Source of the DNA: Amedibacillus dolichus DSM 3991
GTDB lineage: Bacteria; Bacillota_I; Bacilli_A; Erysipelotrichales; Erysipelotrichaceae
Direction of reading: 5' to 3'
Assembly: GCF_000154285.1 (NCBI RefSeq)
Contig: NZ_DS483477.1
Span: 248,001-312,000 of the forward strand
DNA length: 64,000 bases
In this document: one piece after another, positions 8,478 to 17,387 of the stretch
Numbering within the stretch: the stretch's first letter is position 1
Layout: each line of letters starts with the position of its first letter
Made by a program: the position numbers and the translations under genes
Notes under the pieces: generated by a model
Database searches by the model: none
The model's input: the letters and a program-made list of their open reading frames with translations, nothing else
What the model was told of the DNA's origin: nothing

Positions 8478-9086
8478 TCATTGATGCAAAAGGGGAGATA
8501 CTTTTTTATATAATAGAAATACGATGGTACCTGATAACAAACCTTTGATTAGGTTAAATGGAACAACACATAGAACAATGAGTGGAAATAAGCTGTCAAT
8601 AGAAGGATAAATAGCACTTCCGGCACTGAGAATAGCATCTAATGGATAGTTGGCAAAAGCGATGAATGCGGGAATAAGCATATAATAATTAACCAAAGCA
8701 CCTACAACTGCCATACAGAGCGTACCGATCATCAATCCTATCATGGCATTTTTCTTTGATTTTTTCTTTTGATAAATAAATACTGCCGGTAAAATAAAGC
8801 TACACCCGACTAAAAAATTCCCCAATTCACCTACGCCGGCGGTTATCGTACCATTAAGAATAAGATTTAGTAAGACCTTTAAGCCTTCGATACATACCGC
8901 TGCCCAAGGACCCATTGCAAAGCCGCCAATCAAAACGACAACCTCACTGAAATCCATTTCGTAGAATGGGGGAGCAATTGGGAGTGGAAATTCAAAAAGC
9001 ATTAGAATTGTTGCCAAAGCTGATAAAATACTTATCTTGGCAATGGTATGAATATTCATACGTTTTTTTGTTGAACCGTTAGACAT
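8478..9086 (-). CDS. ribU: ECF transporter S component, riboflavin-specific
   Basis: The 202-residue, about six-helix membrane protein is the substrate-binding subunit of an energy-coupling-factor transporter; the EcfAA'T module must be encoded elsewhere. The N-terminal ISILSALATILMLFEFPLP and EMDFSEVVVLIGGFAMGP blocks are typical of RibU, and the C-terminal PFNLIKGLL matches the family. Riboflavin specificity is strongly supported by the FMN riboswitch directly upstream. ATG 9086 follows an AAGGAGG box by 7 bases. Confidence 0.94.
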   Translation of the reverse strand: MSNGSTKKRMNIHTIAKISILSALATILMLFEFPLPIAPPFYEMDFSEVVVLIGGFAMGPWAAVCIEGLKVLLNLILNGTITAGVGELGNFLVGCSFILPAVFIYQKKKSKKNAMIGLMIGTLCMAVVGALVNYYMLIPAFIAFANYPLDAILSAGSAIYPSIDSLFPLIVLCVVPFNLIKGLLSGTIVFLLYKKVSPLLHQ

Positions 9087-9127
9087 GACATTTCCTCCTT
9101 ATATGTCCGATATAAGCCTTTTTAAAA

Positions 9128-9151
9128 GAAAAAAGGTTCAACAAACCTTTA
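9128..9151 (-). terminator. Riboswitch-controlled intrinsic terminator before ribU
   Basis: On the minus strand AAAGGTT, loop TGTTG and AACCTTT form a hairpin followed by six T, between the FMN aptamer and ribU. This is the expression platform expected for transcription attenuation. Confidence 0.8.
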
Positions 9152-9167
9152 GGGAACACAAAAAAAG

Positions 9168-9276
9168 ATACTTCTTCCGTCCAGACTATACTGTCGCCAC
9201 CGGAGTTGCACACGGTTCTGCCATTTTGGCTTGCGGGGTTTACCGCCGATTGGGAATTTCACCCGACCCTGAAGTT
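9168..9276 (-). promoter_or_regulatory. FMN riboswitch (RFN element)
   Basis: Read on the minus strand, the conserved RFN blocks appear in order: AGGGTCGGGTGAAATTCCC, GGCGGTAAACCCCGC, AGAACCGTGTG-like junction, GGTGGCGACAGTATAGTC and TGGACGGAAGAAG. FMN binding should favour the downstream terminator and switch off riboflavin uptake. Confidence 0.95.
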
Positions 9277-9423
9277 TTGTCATCATTATTATAGCAATTC
9301 CTTCCGTATATGTCAATGTATATGCAACAATATGTGAAAGTGTCAAAAATGGCATAGATACATGGCAAAAGCATACGAACAGTGATATAATGAATCACAA
9401 TGACGGAAGGTAGGTTTTAATCA

Positions 9424-9816
9424 ATGAGATGGCTTCAAAACTTTATGCGAGGAAGATATGGAGTAGATCAGCTTTCTATCTTTTTGCTTGTTATTTATAT
9501 CGTTGTAACACTTTTAACAGGCTTCTTTCAGTTACCGCTTCTTAGCTATGCACCGTTGGCAATCTTGATTTGGTGCTGGTTTCGTATTTTAAGCAGAAAA
9601 ACCTATAAGCGTTCTAAGGAAAATACAACCTTTTTACGTATGGTATTTCCGATTACCAGTCGTTATCGCAGCTTGAAGAAGCGTTTTCGTGATCGTAAGA
9701 CGCATAAATATTATCGCTGCCCGAATTGTAAACAGGAATTACGAGTGCCAAAGGGAAAAGGTGAGATAACGATTACTTGTCCAAAGTGTAAAACAAAGTT
9801 TGATAAACGAACGTAA
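9424..9816 (+). CDS. Small membrane protein with C-terminal zinc ribbon
   Basis: The 130-residue protein has two hydrophobic helices (about 19-38 and 40-57), a basic linker (RSLKKRFRDRKTHK) and a C-terminal zinc-ribbon with CPNCKQ and CPKCKT. It resembles unnamed Firmicutes proteins of the same layout; role unknown. It is a single-gene unit: a TATAAT at 9386-9391 precedes it and a strong hairpin follows. Confidence 0.75.
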   Translation: MRWLQNFMRGRYGVDQLSIFLLVIYIVVTLLTGFFQLPLLSYAPLAILIWCWFRILSRKTYKRSKENTTFLRMVFPITSRYRSLKKRFRDRKTHKYYRCPNCKQELRVPKGKGEITITCPKCKTKFDKRT

Positions 9817-9817
9817 C

Positions 9818-9849
9818 AAGGGTGTGTCCTAGCGACATATCCTTATTTT
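9818..9849 (+). terminator. Terminator of the zinc-ribbon gene
   Basis: An 11-bp stem (AAGGGTGTGTC with GACATATCCTT, wobbles included) with loop CTAGC is followed by a T-run. Confidence 0.8.
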
Positions 9850-9924
9850 TTTATTTAAAAGAAATTAGCGCATTTCTTAAGCTTTCATGTTTTACATGAT
9901 CGTAACTAAAACTATTGATTGATA

Positions 9925-9952
9925 AAAGAAAAAGCCGCTGTTGCGACTTTTT
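9925..9952 (-). terminator. Terminator of typA
   Basis: On the minus strand AAAAAGTCGC and GCGGCTTTTT pair around a 4-base loop; the stem overlaps the typA stop codon and ends in a T-run. Confidence 0.8.
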
Positions 9953-11795
9953 ACATTTGTTTGTTTTCTTCTGCAGACATTTTATCACGATAGAATTGAC
10001 GGCGTTCCTGAGGAGTCAGACCTTTTTTACGTAAACGAATCGTATCCGGTGTGATTTCTACCAATTCATCATCGTTGATCCATTCCAAAGCTTCTTCCAA
10101 GGACATGATTCGCGGCGGAGTTAGACGCATTGCTTCATCATTTCCAGAGGAACGAATAGCCGTTAGCTTCTTGTTCTTTAAAGGATTGACATCTAAATCA
10201 ATGTTACGAGCAGATTCACCGATGATCATACCTTGATAAACCTCGGTTTGCGGAGAGATAAATAAAGTTCCGCGTTCCTGCAAGTTCCATAGGGCATAGG
10301 TCATTGCGCTTCCGGTTTCTGTTGAAATCATCGCTCCGTTGCTACGCTGCTGAATATCTCCCTTATATGGAGTATAGCCATTGATGCGACGAACCAAAGT
10401 ACCTTCTCCGCGAGTATCGTTGATGAACTCACTGCGATAGCCTAATAGACCTCGAGTAGGTGCTTCATAAGTGATACGGCAATAACCGTTTTCCTCTACC
10501 ATATCAATCATTGTACCCTTGCGCAGATTGAGCTTGTTGATAATCGTTCCTGAATATTCTTCCGGAGCAAGTGCAACAACCTCTTCCATCGGTTCAACGA
10601 TTTTTCCGTTTTCATCTTTATGTAAGATAACCTCCGGTTTCGATACGGCAACTTCATAACCTTCACGACGCATCGTTTCCAATAAAACAGAAATATGCAA
10701 CTCGCCACGTCCGCTAACTTTGAAGCAATCACCGCTTTCAGTAGGCTCTACACGTAAGCCGACATTGACTTCTAGTTCCTTTTCCAAGCGCTCCTTTAAG
10801 TTTCGACTTGTAACAAACTTACCGCTTTGTCCGGCGAAAGGCGACTTATTGACGATAAAGTTCATACTTAAGGTCGGTTCTTCGATTTTAATGCTTGGAA
10901 GTGGGATCTCATGATCTTTTAGACATAAGGTTTCTCCGATTGAAATATCACTGATACCGGCTACAACTACAATATCGCCACTATGAGCCTCTTTTACCGA
11001 GCTGCGGCTAAGTCCGCGATATACGAAAATGGAGGAGGTGTTGGCATTTCGGCTGTTTCCAAAGGAATCACATACAACAACATTTTCCTGAGCGTGTAAA
11101 ACACCTTGATAAACACGTCCGATACCTAAGCGCCCGATATATTCATCGTAAGCAAGAGCGGAGATTTGAACCTGTAAAGGTTCTTCGTCCTTGTTTGGAT
11201 ATGCCTCACAATGCTTCAAAATGGTTTTGAATAACGGTTCGATAGAATCACTTGGAGTATCTAAGTCATATTGAACAATTCCCTGTTTAGCGATTCCATA
11301 TAGGATAGGAAAATCCAACTGTTCATCATTTGCATCTAAATCAAGGAATAATTCGTAAACCTCATCAACGACCTCTTGTGGTCGAGCGTCCTTCTTGTCA
11401 ATCTTATTGATTAAAAGGATCGGACGTAATCCAAGTTCTAAGGATTTACTTAAGACAAAGCGGGTTTGTGGCATCGGTCCCTCACTGGAATCGACAAGCA
11501 GGATTACCGTATCAACGGTTTTGATGATACGCTCTACCTCACTGGAAAAATCGGCATGTCCGGGCGTATCCACAATGTTGATTTTTACGCCATCATGAAT
11601 GACACTGCAATTTTTTGAATAAATTGTAATACCACGTTCTCTTTCCAAATCGTTACTGTCCATTACGCAGTCAACAACCTCTTCGTTGTCGCGGAAAACA
11701 TCGCTTTGACGCAGGAAAGCATCTACCAATGTCGATTTACCGGCATCAACGTGTGCAATGACCGCTATATTGATAATTTTTTCTTTTTCACTCAT
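9951..11795 (-). CDS. typA: Ribosome-associated GTPase TypA/BipA
   Basis: The 614-residue translational GTPase helps late 50S assembly and stress adaptation. It has G1 AHVDAGKST (14-22), the RERGITI switch I motif, G3 DTPGHADF, G4 NKIDK, followed by EF-G-like domains II, III and V and the family-specific C-terminal domain ([27 protein letters not shown]). ATG 11795 has an AAAGGTGG site; the ATG seven codons upstream lies too far. Single gene, minus strand. Confidence 0.97.
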   Translation of the reverse strand: MSEKEKIINIAVIAHVDAGKSTLVDAFLRQSDVFRDNEEVVDCVMDSNDLERERGITIYSKNCSVIHDGVKINIVDTPGHADFSSEVERIIKTVDTVILLVDSSEGPMPQTRFVLSKSLELGLRPILLINKIDKKDARPQEVVDEVYELFLDLDANDEQLDFPILYGIAKQGIVQYDLDTPSDSIEPLFKTILKHCEAYPNKDEEPLQVQISALAYDEYIGRLGIGRVYQGVLHAQENVVVCDSFGNSRNANTSSIFVYRGLSRSSVKEAHSGDIVVVAGISDISIGETLCLKDHEIPLPSIKIEEPTLSMNFIVNKSPFAGQSGKFVTSRNLKERLEKELEVNVGLRVEPTESGDCFKVSGRGELHISVLLETMRREGYEVAVSKPEVILHKDENGKIVEPMEEVVALAPEEYSGTIINKLNLRKGTMIDMVEENGYCRITYEAPTRGLLGYRSEFINDTRGEGTLVRRINGYTPYKGDIQQRSNGAMISTETGSAMTYALWNLQERGTLFISPQTEVYQGMIIGESARNIDLDVNPLKNKKLTAIRSSGNDEAMRLTPPRIMSLEEALEWINDDELVEITPDTIRLRKKGLTPQERRQFYRDKMSAEENKQM

Positions 11796-11906
11796 ATAAA
11801 TTCCACCTTTAAACATGTATTATCATATACCGAATTACAGCTAATTACAAACTTTTTTCATATATTTTATATGCTTTTTCATAGAATGAAGTGAGTAGGT
11901 GAGAAG

Positions 11907-13217
11907 ATGAAAAAAAGAATGTGGCTTGTATGCCCTTTCGTGATAATCTTACTGTTAGCCGGCTGTCGAGAAAAAGAGTTTATCCTGTCCGAAAACCCTA
12001 AAAAAGAAATCGGTCAGAATGTGATGGAGCTTAGCTTCGATGATCTATTTGTCCAAAGTATTCAATATCCGAAAACCGATATTAAAAAATTAGATCAACA
12101 GCTTCATAAGCTTATTAAGAGCTATCGAGATGCATTTTTGCGAAAGGCAAAGAATTATCAAGGCAAGCAGCGTGCAGAACAAAATATCAGTTATGAGGCA
12201 TATCGGAAGGACGATCGTTATATTTCAATCAAACTTACTATTTACGAACGGCTGCAGACGGCAAAGGAATATGTGGAATGTATCGTTTATGACACAAAAG
12301 AAAATACAGAGGTAATGCTGTTTGATATCTTAGCCAAGGATCAGCTTTATCGCTTGGCAGAATTGAGTGAAAAAGCGGTTAAGCAAAATTATCCACAGCT
12401 ATGGGATAGGGAAGCGATGCAACCGCATTTATCTTTGGCATTGGAAAACTATGAAAAGTTTCTATTAACGAAGGATTGTTTTGTTGTTGTTTTTCCGCAA
12501 GGCAGTTTATTTGATTTTCCTTTTTGTGTTGAGATAGATTATGAACAGCTGGGTGATGCTATCCGCTTGAAAGCGGAAACTACTCCAACATATGTACCCT
12601 ATCCGGATATTTTAAATGAACCGATTAGCAATATTGATCCGCAAAAGCCAATGGTTGCTTTAACATTTGATGACGGACCAACACGTAAATACACCACGCG
12701 TATTTTAGATGCTTTAAAAAAGTACAATGCTTCCGCAACCTTTTTCATCTTAGGGGATCGGGCAATGAATGCACCGGATTTGTTACAGCGTATGGTATTG
12801 GAAGGAAGTGAGATTGGTAATCACAGCTTTTCACATAAGCAGCTGACAACTCTTTCAAAGGAGAAAATTGAAGAAGAAATCAATCATACGCAGGAAACGA
12901 TTTATACGATTACCAAAAAATACCCAAAGCTTCTTCGACCTCCTTATGGTAGTCGCAATGAAACGGTGTTGCAATGCGCGCAAGATAAAAAAATCGTTAC
13001 ATGGACGATTGACAGCAGAGATTGGGAGCTGAAAAACAGTGATAAGATCGTAGAGCGTGTTATGCGTGAGGTCAAGGACGGAGATATTATCCTGATGCAT
13101 GATTTGTATGAAACAAGTGCTGAAGCTGCTGAAATTTTAATTGAGGAACTGATTCATCAGGGGTATCAACTGGTAAGTGTTTCGCAGCTATATTTGTATC
13201 GGCCACAAGCAAATTAA
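11907..13217 (+). CDS. Lipoprotein polysaccharide (peptidoglycan) deacetylase
   Basis: The 436-residue exported lipoprotein begins with a signal peptide and lipobox LLAGC (Cys about 20). Residues 30-235 form a DUF3298/DUF4163-like extracytoplasmic region, as in Bacillus PdaC. The catalytic NodB domain runs from about 247 to 430: TFDDG (motif 1, about 253), GNHSFSHKQL (metal His pair, about 303), RPPYGSR (about 344), DSRDWE and ILMHDLYE. It should remove N-acetyl groups from peptidoglycan sugars (lysozyme resistance), with GlcNAc or MurNAc preference unknown. Confidence 0.9.
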   Translation: MKKRMWLVCPFVIILLLAGCREKEFILSENPKKEIGQNVMELSFDDLFVQSIQYPKTDIKKLDQQLHKLIKSYRDAFLRKAKNYQGKQRAEQNISYEAYRKDDRYISIKLTIYERLQTAKEYVECIVYDTKENTEVMLFDILAKDQLYRLAELSEKAVKQNYPQLWDREAMQPHLSLALENYEKFLLTKDCFVVVFPQGSLFDFPFCVEIDYEQLGDAIRLKAETTPTYVPYPDILNEPISNIDPQKPMVALTFDDGPTRKYTTRILDALKKYNASATFFILGDRAMNAPDLLQRMVLEGSEIGNHSFSHKQLTTLSKEKIEEEINHTQETIYTITKKYPKLLRPPYGSRNETVLQCAQDKKIVTWTIDSRDWELKNSDKIVERVMREVKDGDIILMHDLYETSAEAAEILIEELIHQGYQLVSVSQLYLYRPQAN

Positions 13218-13310
13218 AGATGGTGATTTTCATTTTTGAGTAGTAGATATGATATAATAGTAAACACAGACAAACACAAGAACAATCGTTGTGTGCAAGG
13301 AGGAAAAAGC

Positions 13311-14051
13311 ATGAAGGTGGAGTACTATAAGACATTCAGTCATGAATTGAATCGTGATATGGAATTTAAAGTATATGGGCACATGGGAATACCTTGCTTA
13401 GTGTTTCCGGCACAAGATGGAAGATTTTATGATTTTGAAAATTTTGGTATGATTGATGCTGCGAAAGAGTATATCGAGGCAGGGAGGATTCAGTTTTTTT
13501 GCTGCGACAGTATTGATAAGGAAACGTGGTCAAACGAATGCGGCGATCCAAGAGAGCGCATAGAACAGCATGAGCGTTGGTATAACTACATTGTTTATGA
13601 ACTGGTGGCCATGATTTATCAAATAAATACCAATGCACAGCAAGGTATCATGACAAGTGGTTGTAGTATGGGGGCTTTTCATGCCTTAAATGTTTTTTTG
13701 CGACGTCCCGACATATTTACGAAGGTATTGGGAATGAGCGGATTGTATCATGCAGCTTATTTTTTTCATGATTATCATGATGAGCTGACCTATCGAAATT
13801 CCCCGATGGATTATCTTGTGAATATGTCTTTAACAAATCCCAATATGGAGCTATATCGCAGAGCAGATATTATTCTTTGCTGTGGAAAAGGAGCTTGGGA
13901 GCAGGAAATGGAATATTGCTTGCAAGCCATGCAGGATATTTTAGCACAAAAGAAAATTGATGCATGGATTGATTTTTGGGGATATGATGTTTCTCATGAT
14001 TGGTATTGGTGGAAACGTCAAATCGATTATTTTTTACAGTTTATGGTATGA
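13311..14051 (+). CDS. Putative esterase (alpha/beta hydrolase, esterase D-like)
   Basis: The 246-residue protein fits the PF00756 putative-esterase family. The nucleophile elbow is GCSMGAF (Ser about 119) and the C-terminal His is in VSHDWYWWKRQIDYFL (about 228), a pattern common in this family's small stand-alone members. No signal peptide, so cytoplasmic. ATG 13311 is preceded by AAGGAGG; the reading from 13236 starts in the promoter region (TATAAT near 13254). Substrate unknown. Confidence 0.85.
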   Translation: MKVEYYKTFSHELNRDMEFKVYGHMGIPCLVFPAQDGRFYDFENFGMIDAAKEYIEAGRIQFFCCDSIDKETWSNECGDPRERIEQHERWYNYIVYELVAMIYQINTNAQQGIMTSGCSMGAFHALNVFLRRPDIFTKVLGMSGLYHAAYFFHDYHDELTYRNSPMDYLVNMSLTNPNMELYRRADIILCCGKGAWEQEMEYCLQAMQDILAQKKIDAWIDFWGYDVSHDWYWWKRQIDYFLQFMV

Positions 14052-14065
14052 TAAATAAGGATAGA

Positions 14066-14108
14066 ATATCAGCTGCTCGTTATCCAATGGATAAGGAGCA
14101 GTTGATAT
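14066..14108. other. Long near-perfect hairpin
   Basis: A 20-bp stem with a 3-base AAT loop; only one G-U and one G-G position break it. No T-run follows, so it is not a classic terminator; it could still end the esterase transcript, protect an RNA end or act as an operator for the AraC gene 52 bases downstream. Confidence 0.6.
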
Positions 14109-14160
14109 AATGAATGAAAGATATGTCAATTCTTAAATATAATTTAATTGAGGTAATAGT

Positions 14161-15354
14161 ATGTGGTATCAGAAGGATTGGTTTACAGGTGGCAATTATT
14201 ATAATTTAAAAGAAAAACAAGTACATGTAGAAGAATTGGTGATTATGCAACCGGTTGAACAAGAATTTCATGAAACGACGCATATGTATTATGTACGAAG
14301 TGGGAAGGCTTCTTTGTGGATAAACGGATCTAAGCATCGAATTCAAGAAGGAAGCTTCTTTTGTTTATATATGCATCATTTTTATAAAATTGATGAAATC
14401 GAAAAACCGATTTCATGCATTCGTGTTTCTTTTCATATTGGCTTATTTATGTTTTTATGTTTTGAACAGCATGAACAAGATGAGAATGAGAAATTGATGT
14501 ACGGTGTACCTACGGTTTTCGTTTTAAAGGAACAGGAAAAAAAGCGTGTGCTTAAGGTCTTAGAGGACTTACTTATGGAAAAGCAAGAAGATTTATTTTT
14601 GCATTATAATATGAATATTTACTTGGCTATGCAGCTGCATGCTTTATATTGTCGTTATGCAATGCATCGAAATAGAAAAGAAATGATTAAAAAAGGTGAT
14701 GTATGGGAAGTTATTCAAAGAGTTATATTGGATACCAGTAAAACGGTGCCATTAAAAGAGTATGCGAAAGCGGTGCATCTGACACCTGTTACTTTAAATA
14801 GGCAGATTGCAAAAGCAAGTGGTTATACTTTTTTTCAATTGCAGAAGATGGGAAAGGTGTTTAATGCTTGTGCCTTACTTCATTTTCCGGACTTAAGTAT
14901 TCAATATATCAGCGATTGTTTAGGATTTAATACGGTTGAGGATTTTCATCGTGTTTTTAAACGATATATGCAAGTAAGTGTTCGTGAATATCAGACAGCA
15001 AATATCGGTTCCGGAATTCAGATGCAAATACAGGAAGAATCTTTACAAATTTTAATTTATTTATTCTTGAATTTTAATCATTCCATAACTCTGCAAGATA
15101 TGGAAAGAGATTTGTTGAAAAAAACGTATGTGATCGAGCGAAGAGTCAAGGAGTCGTTTGGGAAGAGTGTACAAGAATTGTTAGAGGAAATTCGCATACA
15201 TATCGCATGTAGTTATTTGGTGGCTACGACAAAATCAATTACAGAGATATCGACAGCAGTTGGGTTTGGCAGTAATTCATCTTTTCAGCGTAGCTTTTAT
15301 AAGTATATGAATCAAACGCCAAAAGATTTTCGTGAATCAATTCGTACAAAATAA
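14161..15354 (+). CDS. AraC-family regulator with two tandem DNA-binding domains
   Basis: The 397-residue protein has an N-terminal cupin-like sensor (about 15-90; HETTHMYYVRSGKASLW, IQEGSFFCL) and a helical linker. Then come two complete AraC/XylS DNA-binding domains: the first about 183-284 (ending FNTVEDFHRVFKRYM) and the second about 295-395 (ITEISTAVGFGSNSSFQRSF, TPKDFRES). Most family members carry one such domain. It is followed by two flavin reductase genes in the same direction with a 102-base gap, and likely activates them in response to a small ligand; ligand unknown. A GAGGT site precedes ATG 14161. Confidence 0.9.
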   Translation: MWYQKDWFTGGNYYNLKEKQVHVEELVIMQPVEQEFHETTHMYYVRSGKASLWINGSKHRIQEGSFFCLYMHHFYKIDEIEKPISCIRVSFHIGLFMFLCFEQHEQDENEKLMYGVPTVFVLKEQEKKRVLKVLEDLLMEKQEDLFLHYNMNIYLAMQLHALYCRYAMHRNRKEMIKKGDVWEVIQRVILDTSKTVPLKEYAKAVHLTPVTLNRQIAKASGYTFFQLQKMGKVFNACALLHFPDLSIQYISDCLGFNTVEDFHRVFKRYMQVSVREYQTANIGSGIQMQIQEESLQILIYLFLNFNHSITLQDMERDLLKKTYVIERRVKESFGKSVQELLEEIRIHIACSYLVATTKSITEISTAVGFGSNSSFQRSFYKYMNQTPKDFRESIRTK

Positions 15355-15456
15355 ATTTTTCACAAAAGTAATTATCTGGTAATCATTTTATTGAATCTGA
15401 ATATCAATTTGTATTTTTTTAACATATAATCAAATTGAGAAACGGAGGGTATAAAG

Positions 15457-17376
15457 ATGTTTGAACATTTATTTGCTCCTATTCAGATTCGTGATATGGA
15501 GTTGAAAAATCGTATTATTATGCCTGCCATGGGAACAAGAATGGCAGATGAAAAAGGATTTGTAACCGATAAGCTAATTGCTTATCATGCAGCAAGAGCA
15601 AAAGGCGGCTGCGGTTTGAATATTGTGGAAGTTGCGGCAGTTCATACGCCAAGTGCACCGGCACATTTTGTTTCAATCAGTGAAGATTGCTATATTGCCG
15701 GACATAAAAAATTAACCGATGCAATTCATGCAAACGGAGGAAAGGCTTCCATTCAATTGTGGCAAGGTTCGATTGCTGCTTGCATGGATCCAAAAGCGCA
15801 GATGTTGGTGGTATCCGAAATGAATTTTGGAGGTCATACCATTCCGGCTATTACCAAAGAGCAAATTCAAGAAGTTATCGCTTGTTATGGAAAAGCAGCA
15901 GCTCGTGCCGTAGAAGCGGGATATGATTGTTTAGAATTTCATTTAGCACATAATTATTTACCGCATTCATTCTTAAGCGGAGGATTGAATCACCGTAGTG
16001 ATGAATATGGAGGAAACTTTGAAAATCGTTCTCGTTTTCCATTAGAAGTTATTGATGAAATTCGTAAGAATATGCCAGAGGGAATGCCTTTATTCATTCG
16101 TATTGATGCACAAGATGACATGTTAGAAGGCGGAATGACAATTGATGATACGATTCGCTTTTGTAAGCTTGCTAAAGAACATGGTGTTGATGTATTAGAT
16201 GTTTCCAGAGGAAATATCATTACAGCAGCAAGCATGTATGAAGTACCGCCAATTGATGTACCGAATGGATTTAATATTGAAAATGCAGCTAAGATTCGTA
16301 AAGAAACAGGTATGCTGACGATTGGTGTCGGTCGAATTAATACAGCTAAATTGGCTAATGAATTGATTGAAAATGATCGAGTGGATATGGTCGTTATGGG
16401 GAGAGCGCAGTTAGCTGATCCGGAATTTGCGAATAAAGCTTGTGAAGGACGTGTTGATGAAATCGTTCATTGTGTGGGTTGTAATCAAGGCTGTTATGAT
16501 GGATTTACCGATGTGATGCACCGTCCGCATATTACTTGTATGCGTAATCCGATGATTGGTCATGAAAGTGAATATTTAATGGAAACAACACAGGCACCGA
16601 AAAATGTATGGGTCATCGGCGGCGGTGTCGGTGGTATGGAAGCAGCACAGGTTTTACAAGCACGTGGGCACAAGGTTACTTTATTTGAAGCAAGTAATGA
16701 ATTAGGTGGAGAATTCTTATTGGCAGGTGAGGCACCTGGAAAAGCAGAAATGAAACAAGCAGCGATGGAAATGGCTCAACAGACAGAAAGGTTAGTTACT
16801 GTACATAAGAATACCAAAGTAGATGCTCAAATGATCCAAAATGCGAATGTCGATGCCGTGATTGTTGCAGTTGGTTCCAGTCCGATTATGATTCAGTTAG
16901 AGGGTATGGATATGTTGCCACATGCATCAGCTACAGAAATCTTACGTCATGAAGTGTGTCCGAAAGGACATGTAGCTGTTATTGGCGGAGGACTTGTTGG
17001 CTTAGAAACGGCTGATACTTTAGCAAGTGATGGCTGTAAAGTTACGATTTTAGAAATGAAAGATGCTATCGGTAGTGATTTAGGAAGTTTGCGTAAGATT
17101 TCAGTCATGATGAAAATGCATCAATTGCATGTAGATATGCGTCCAAATAGTCAGGTATGTAAATTTACAAGTGAAGGTATCGTATTAAAAGATGGAAGTT
17201 TTGTTGCTTGTGATTCTGCTGTCTTTGCAGTTGGATTTAAAGCCAATGATAGTCAAGAGCTTGTTGAAGCTTGCGAAGAAAAAAATATTCCATGCCATAT
17301 CATTGGAGATGCAAAAAAGGCTAGACGAGCAATTGATGCGATTGCGGAAGGATTTGAAGTCGCAAGAACACTTTAG
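15457..17376 (+). CDS. NADH:flavin oxidoreductase, 2,4-dienoyl-CoA reductase/BaiCD type (paralog 1)
   Basis: The 639-residue enzyme has the FadH/BaiCD/BaiH layout: an N-terminal FMN-binding old-yellow-enzyme TIM barrel (1-330) with the HRSDEYGG-NFENRSRF signature, a 4Fe-4S cysteine cluster CVGCNQGC plus a later Cys (from about 338), and C-terminal FAD and NAD(P) Rossmann parts (GGGVGGMEAA about 389; GGGLVGLETA about 509). Such enzymes reduce activated C=C bonds of dienoyl-CoA, bile acid, bilin or plant compounds. The barrel motif reads FHLAHNYLPHSF, different from its neighbour. A GGAGGG site precedes the ATG. Co-directional with the AraC-type gene; substrate unknown. Confidence 0.88.
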   Translation: MFEHLFAPIQIRDMELKNRIIMPAMGTRMADEKGFVTDKLIAYHAARAKGGCGLNIVEVAAVHTPSAPAHFVSISEDCYIAGHKKLTDAIHANGGKASIQLWQGSIAACMDPKAQMLVVSEMNFGGHTIPAITKEQIQEVIACYGKAAARAVEAGYDCLEFHLAHNYLPHSFLSGGLNHRSDEYGGNFENRSRFPLEVIDEIRKNMPEGMPLFIRIDAQDDMLEGGMTIDDTIRFCKLAKEHGVDVLDVSRGNIITAASMYEVPPIDVPNGFNIENAAKIRKETGMLTIGVGRINTAKLANELIENDRVDMVVMGRAQLADPEFANKACEGRVDEIVHCVGCNQGCYDGFTDVMHRPHITCMRNPMIGHESEYLMETTQAPKNVWVIGGGVGGMEAAQVLQARGHKVTLFEASNELGGEFLLAGEAPGKAEMKQAAMEMAQQTERLVTVHKNTKVDAQMIQNANVDAVIVAVGSSPIMIQLEGMDMLPHASATEILRHEVCPKGHVAVIGGGLVGLETADTLASDGCKVTILEMKDAIGSDLGSLRKISVMMKMHQLHVDMRPNSQVCKFTSEGIVLKDGSFVACDSAVFAVGFKANDSQELVEACEEKNIPCHIIGDAKKARRAIDAIAEGFEVARTL

Positions 17377-17387
17377 GAGGAAAGACT

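Noticed and set aside
9085-9355. Two ORFs of 68-69 codons opposite each other upstream of ribU
   Set aside because: They cover the FMN riboswitch and its terminator; RNA structure explains the sequence.
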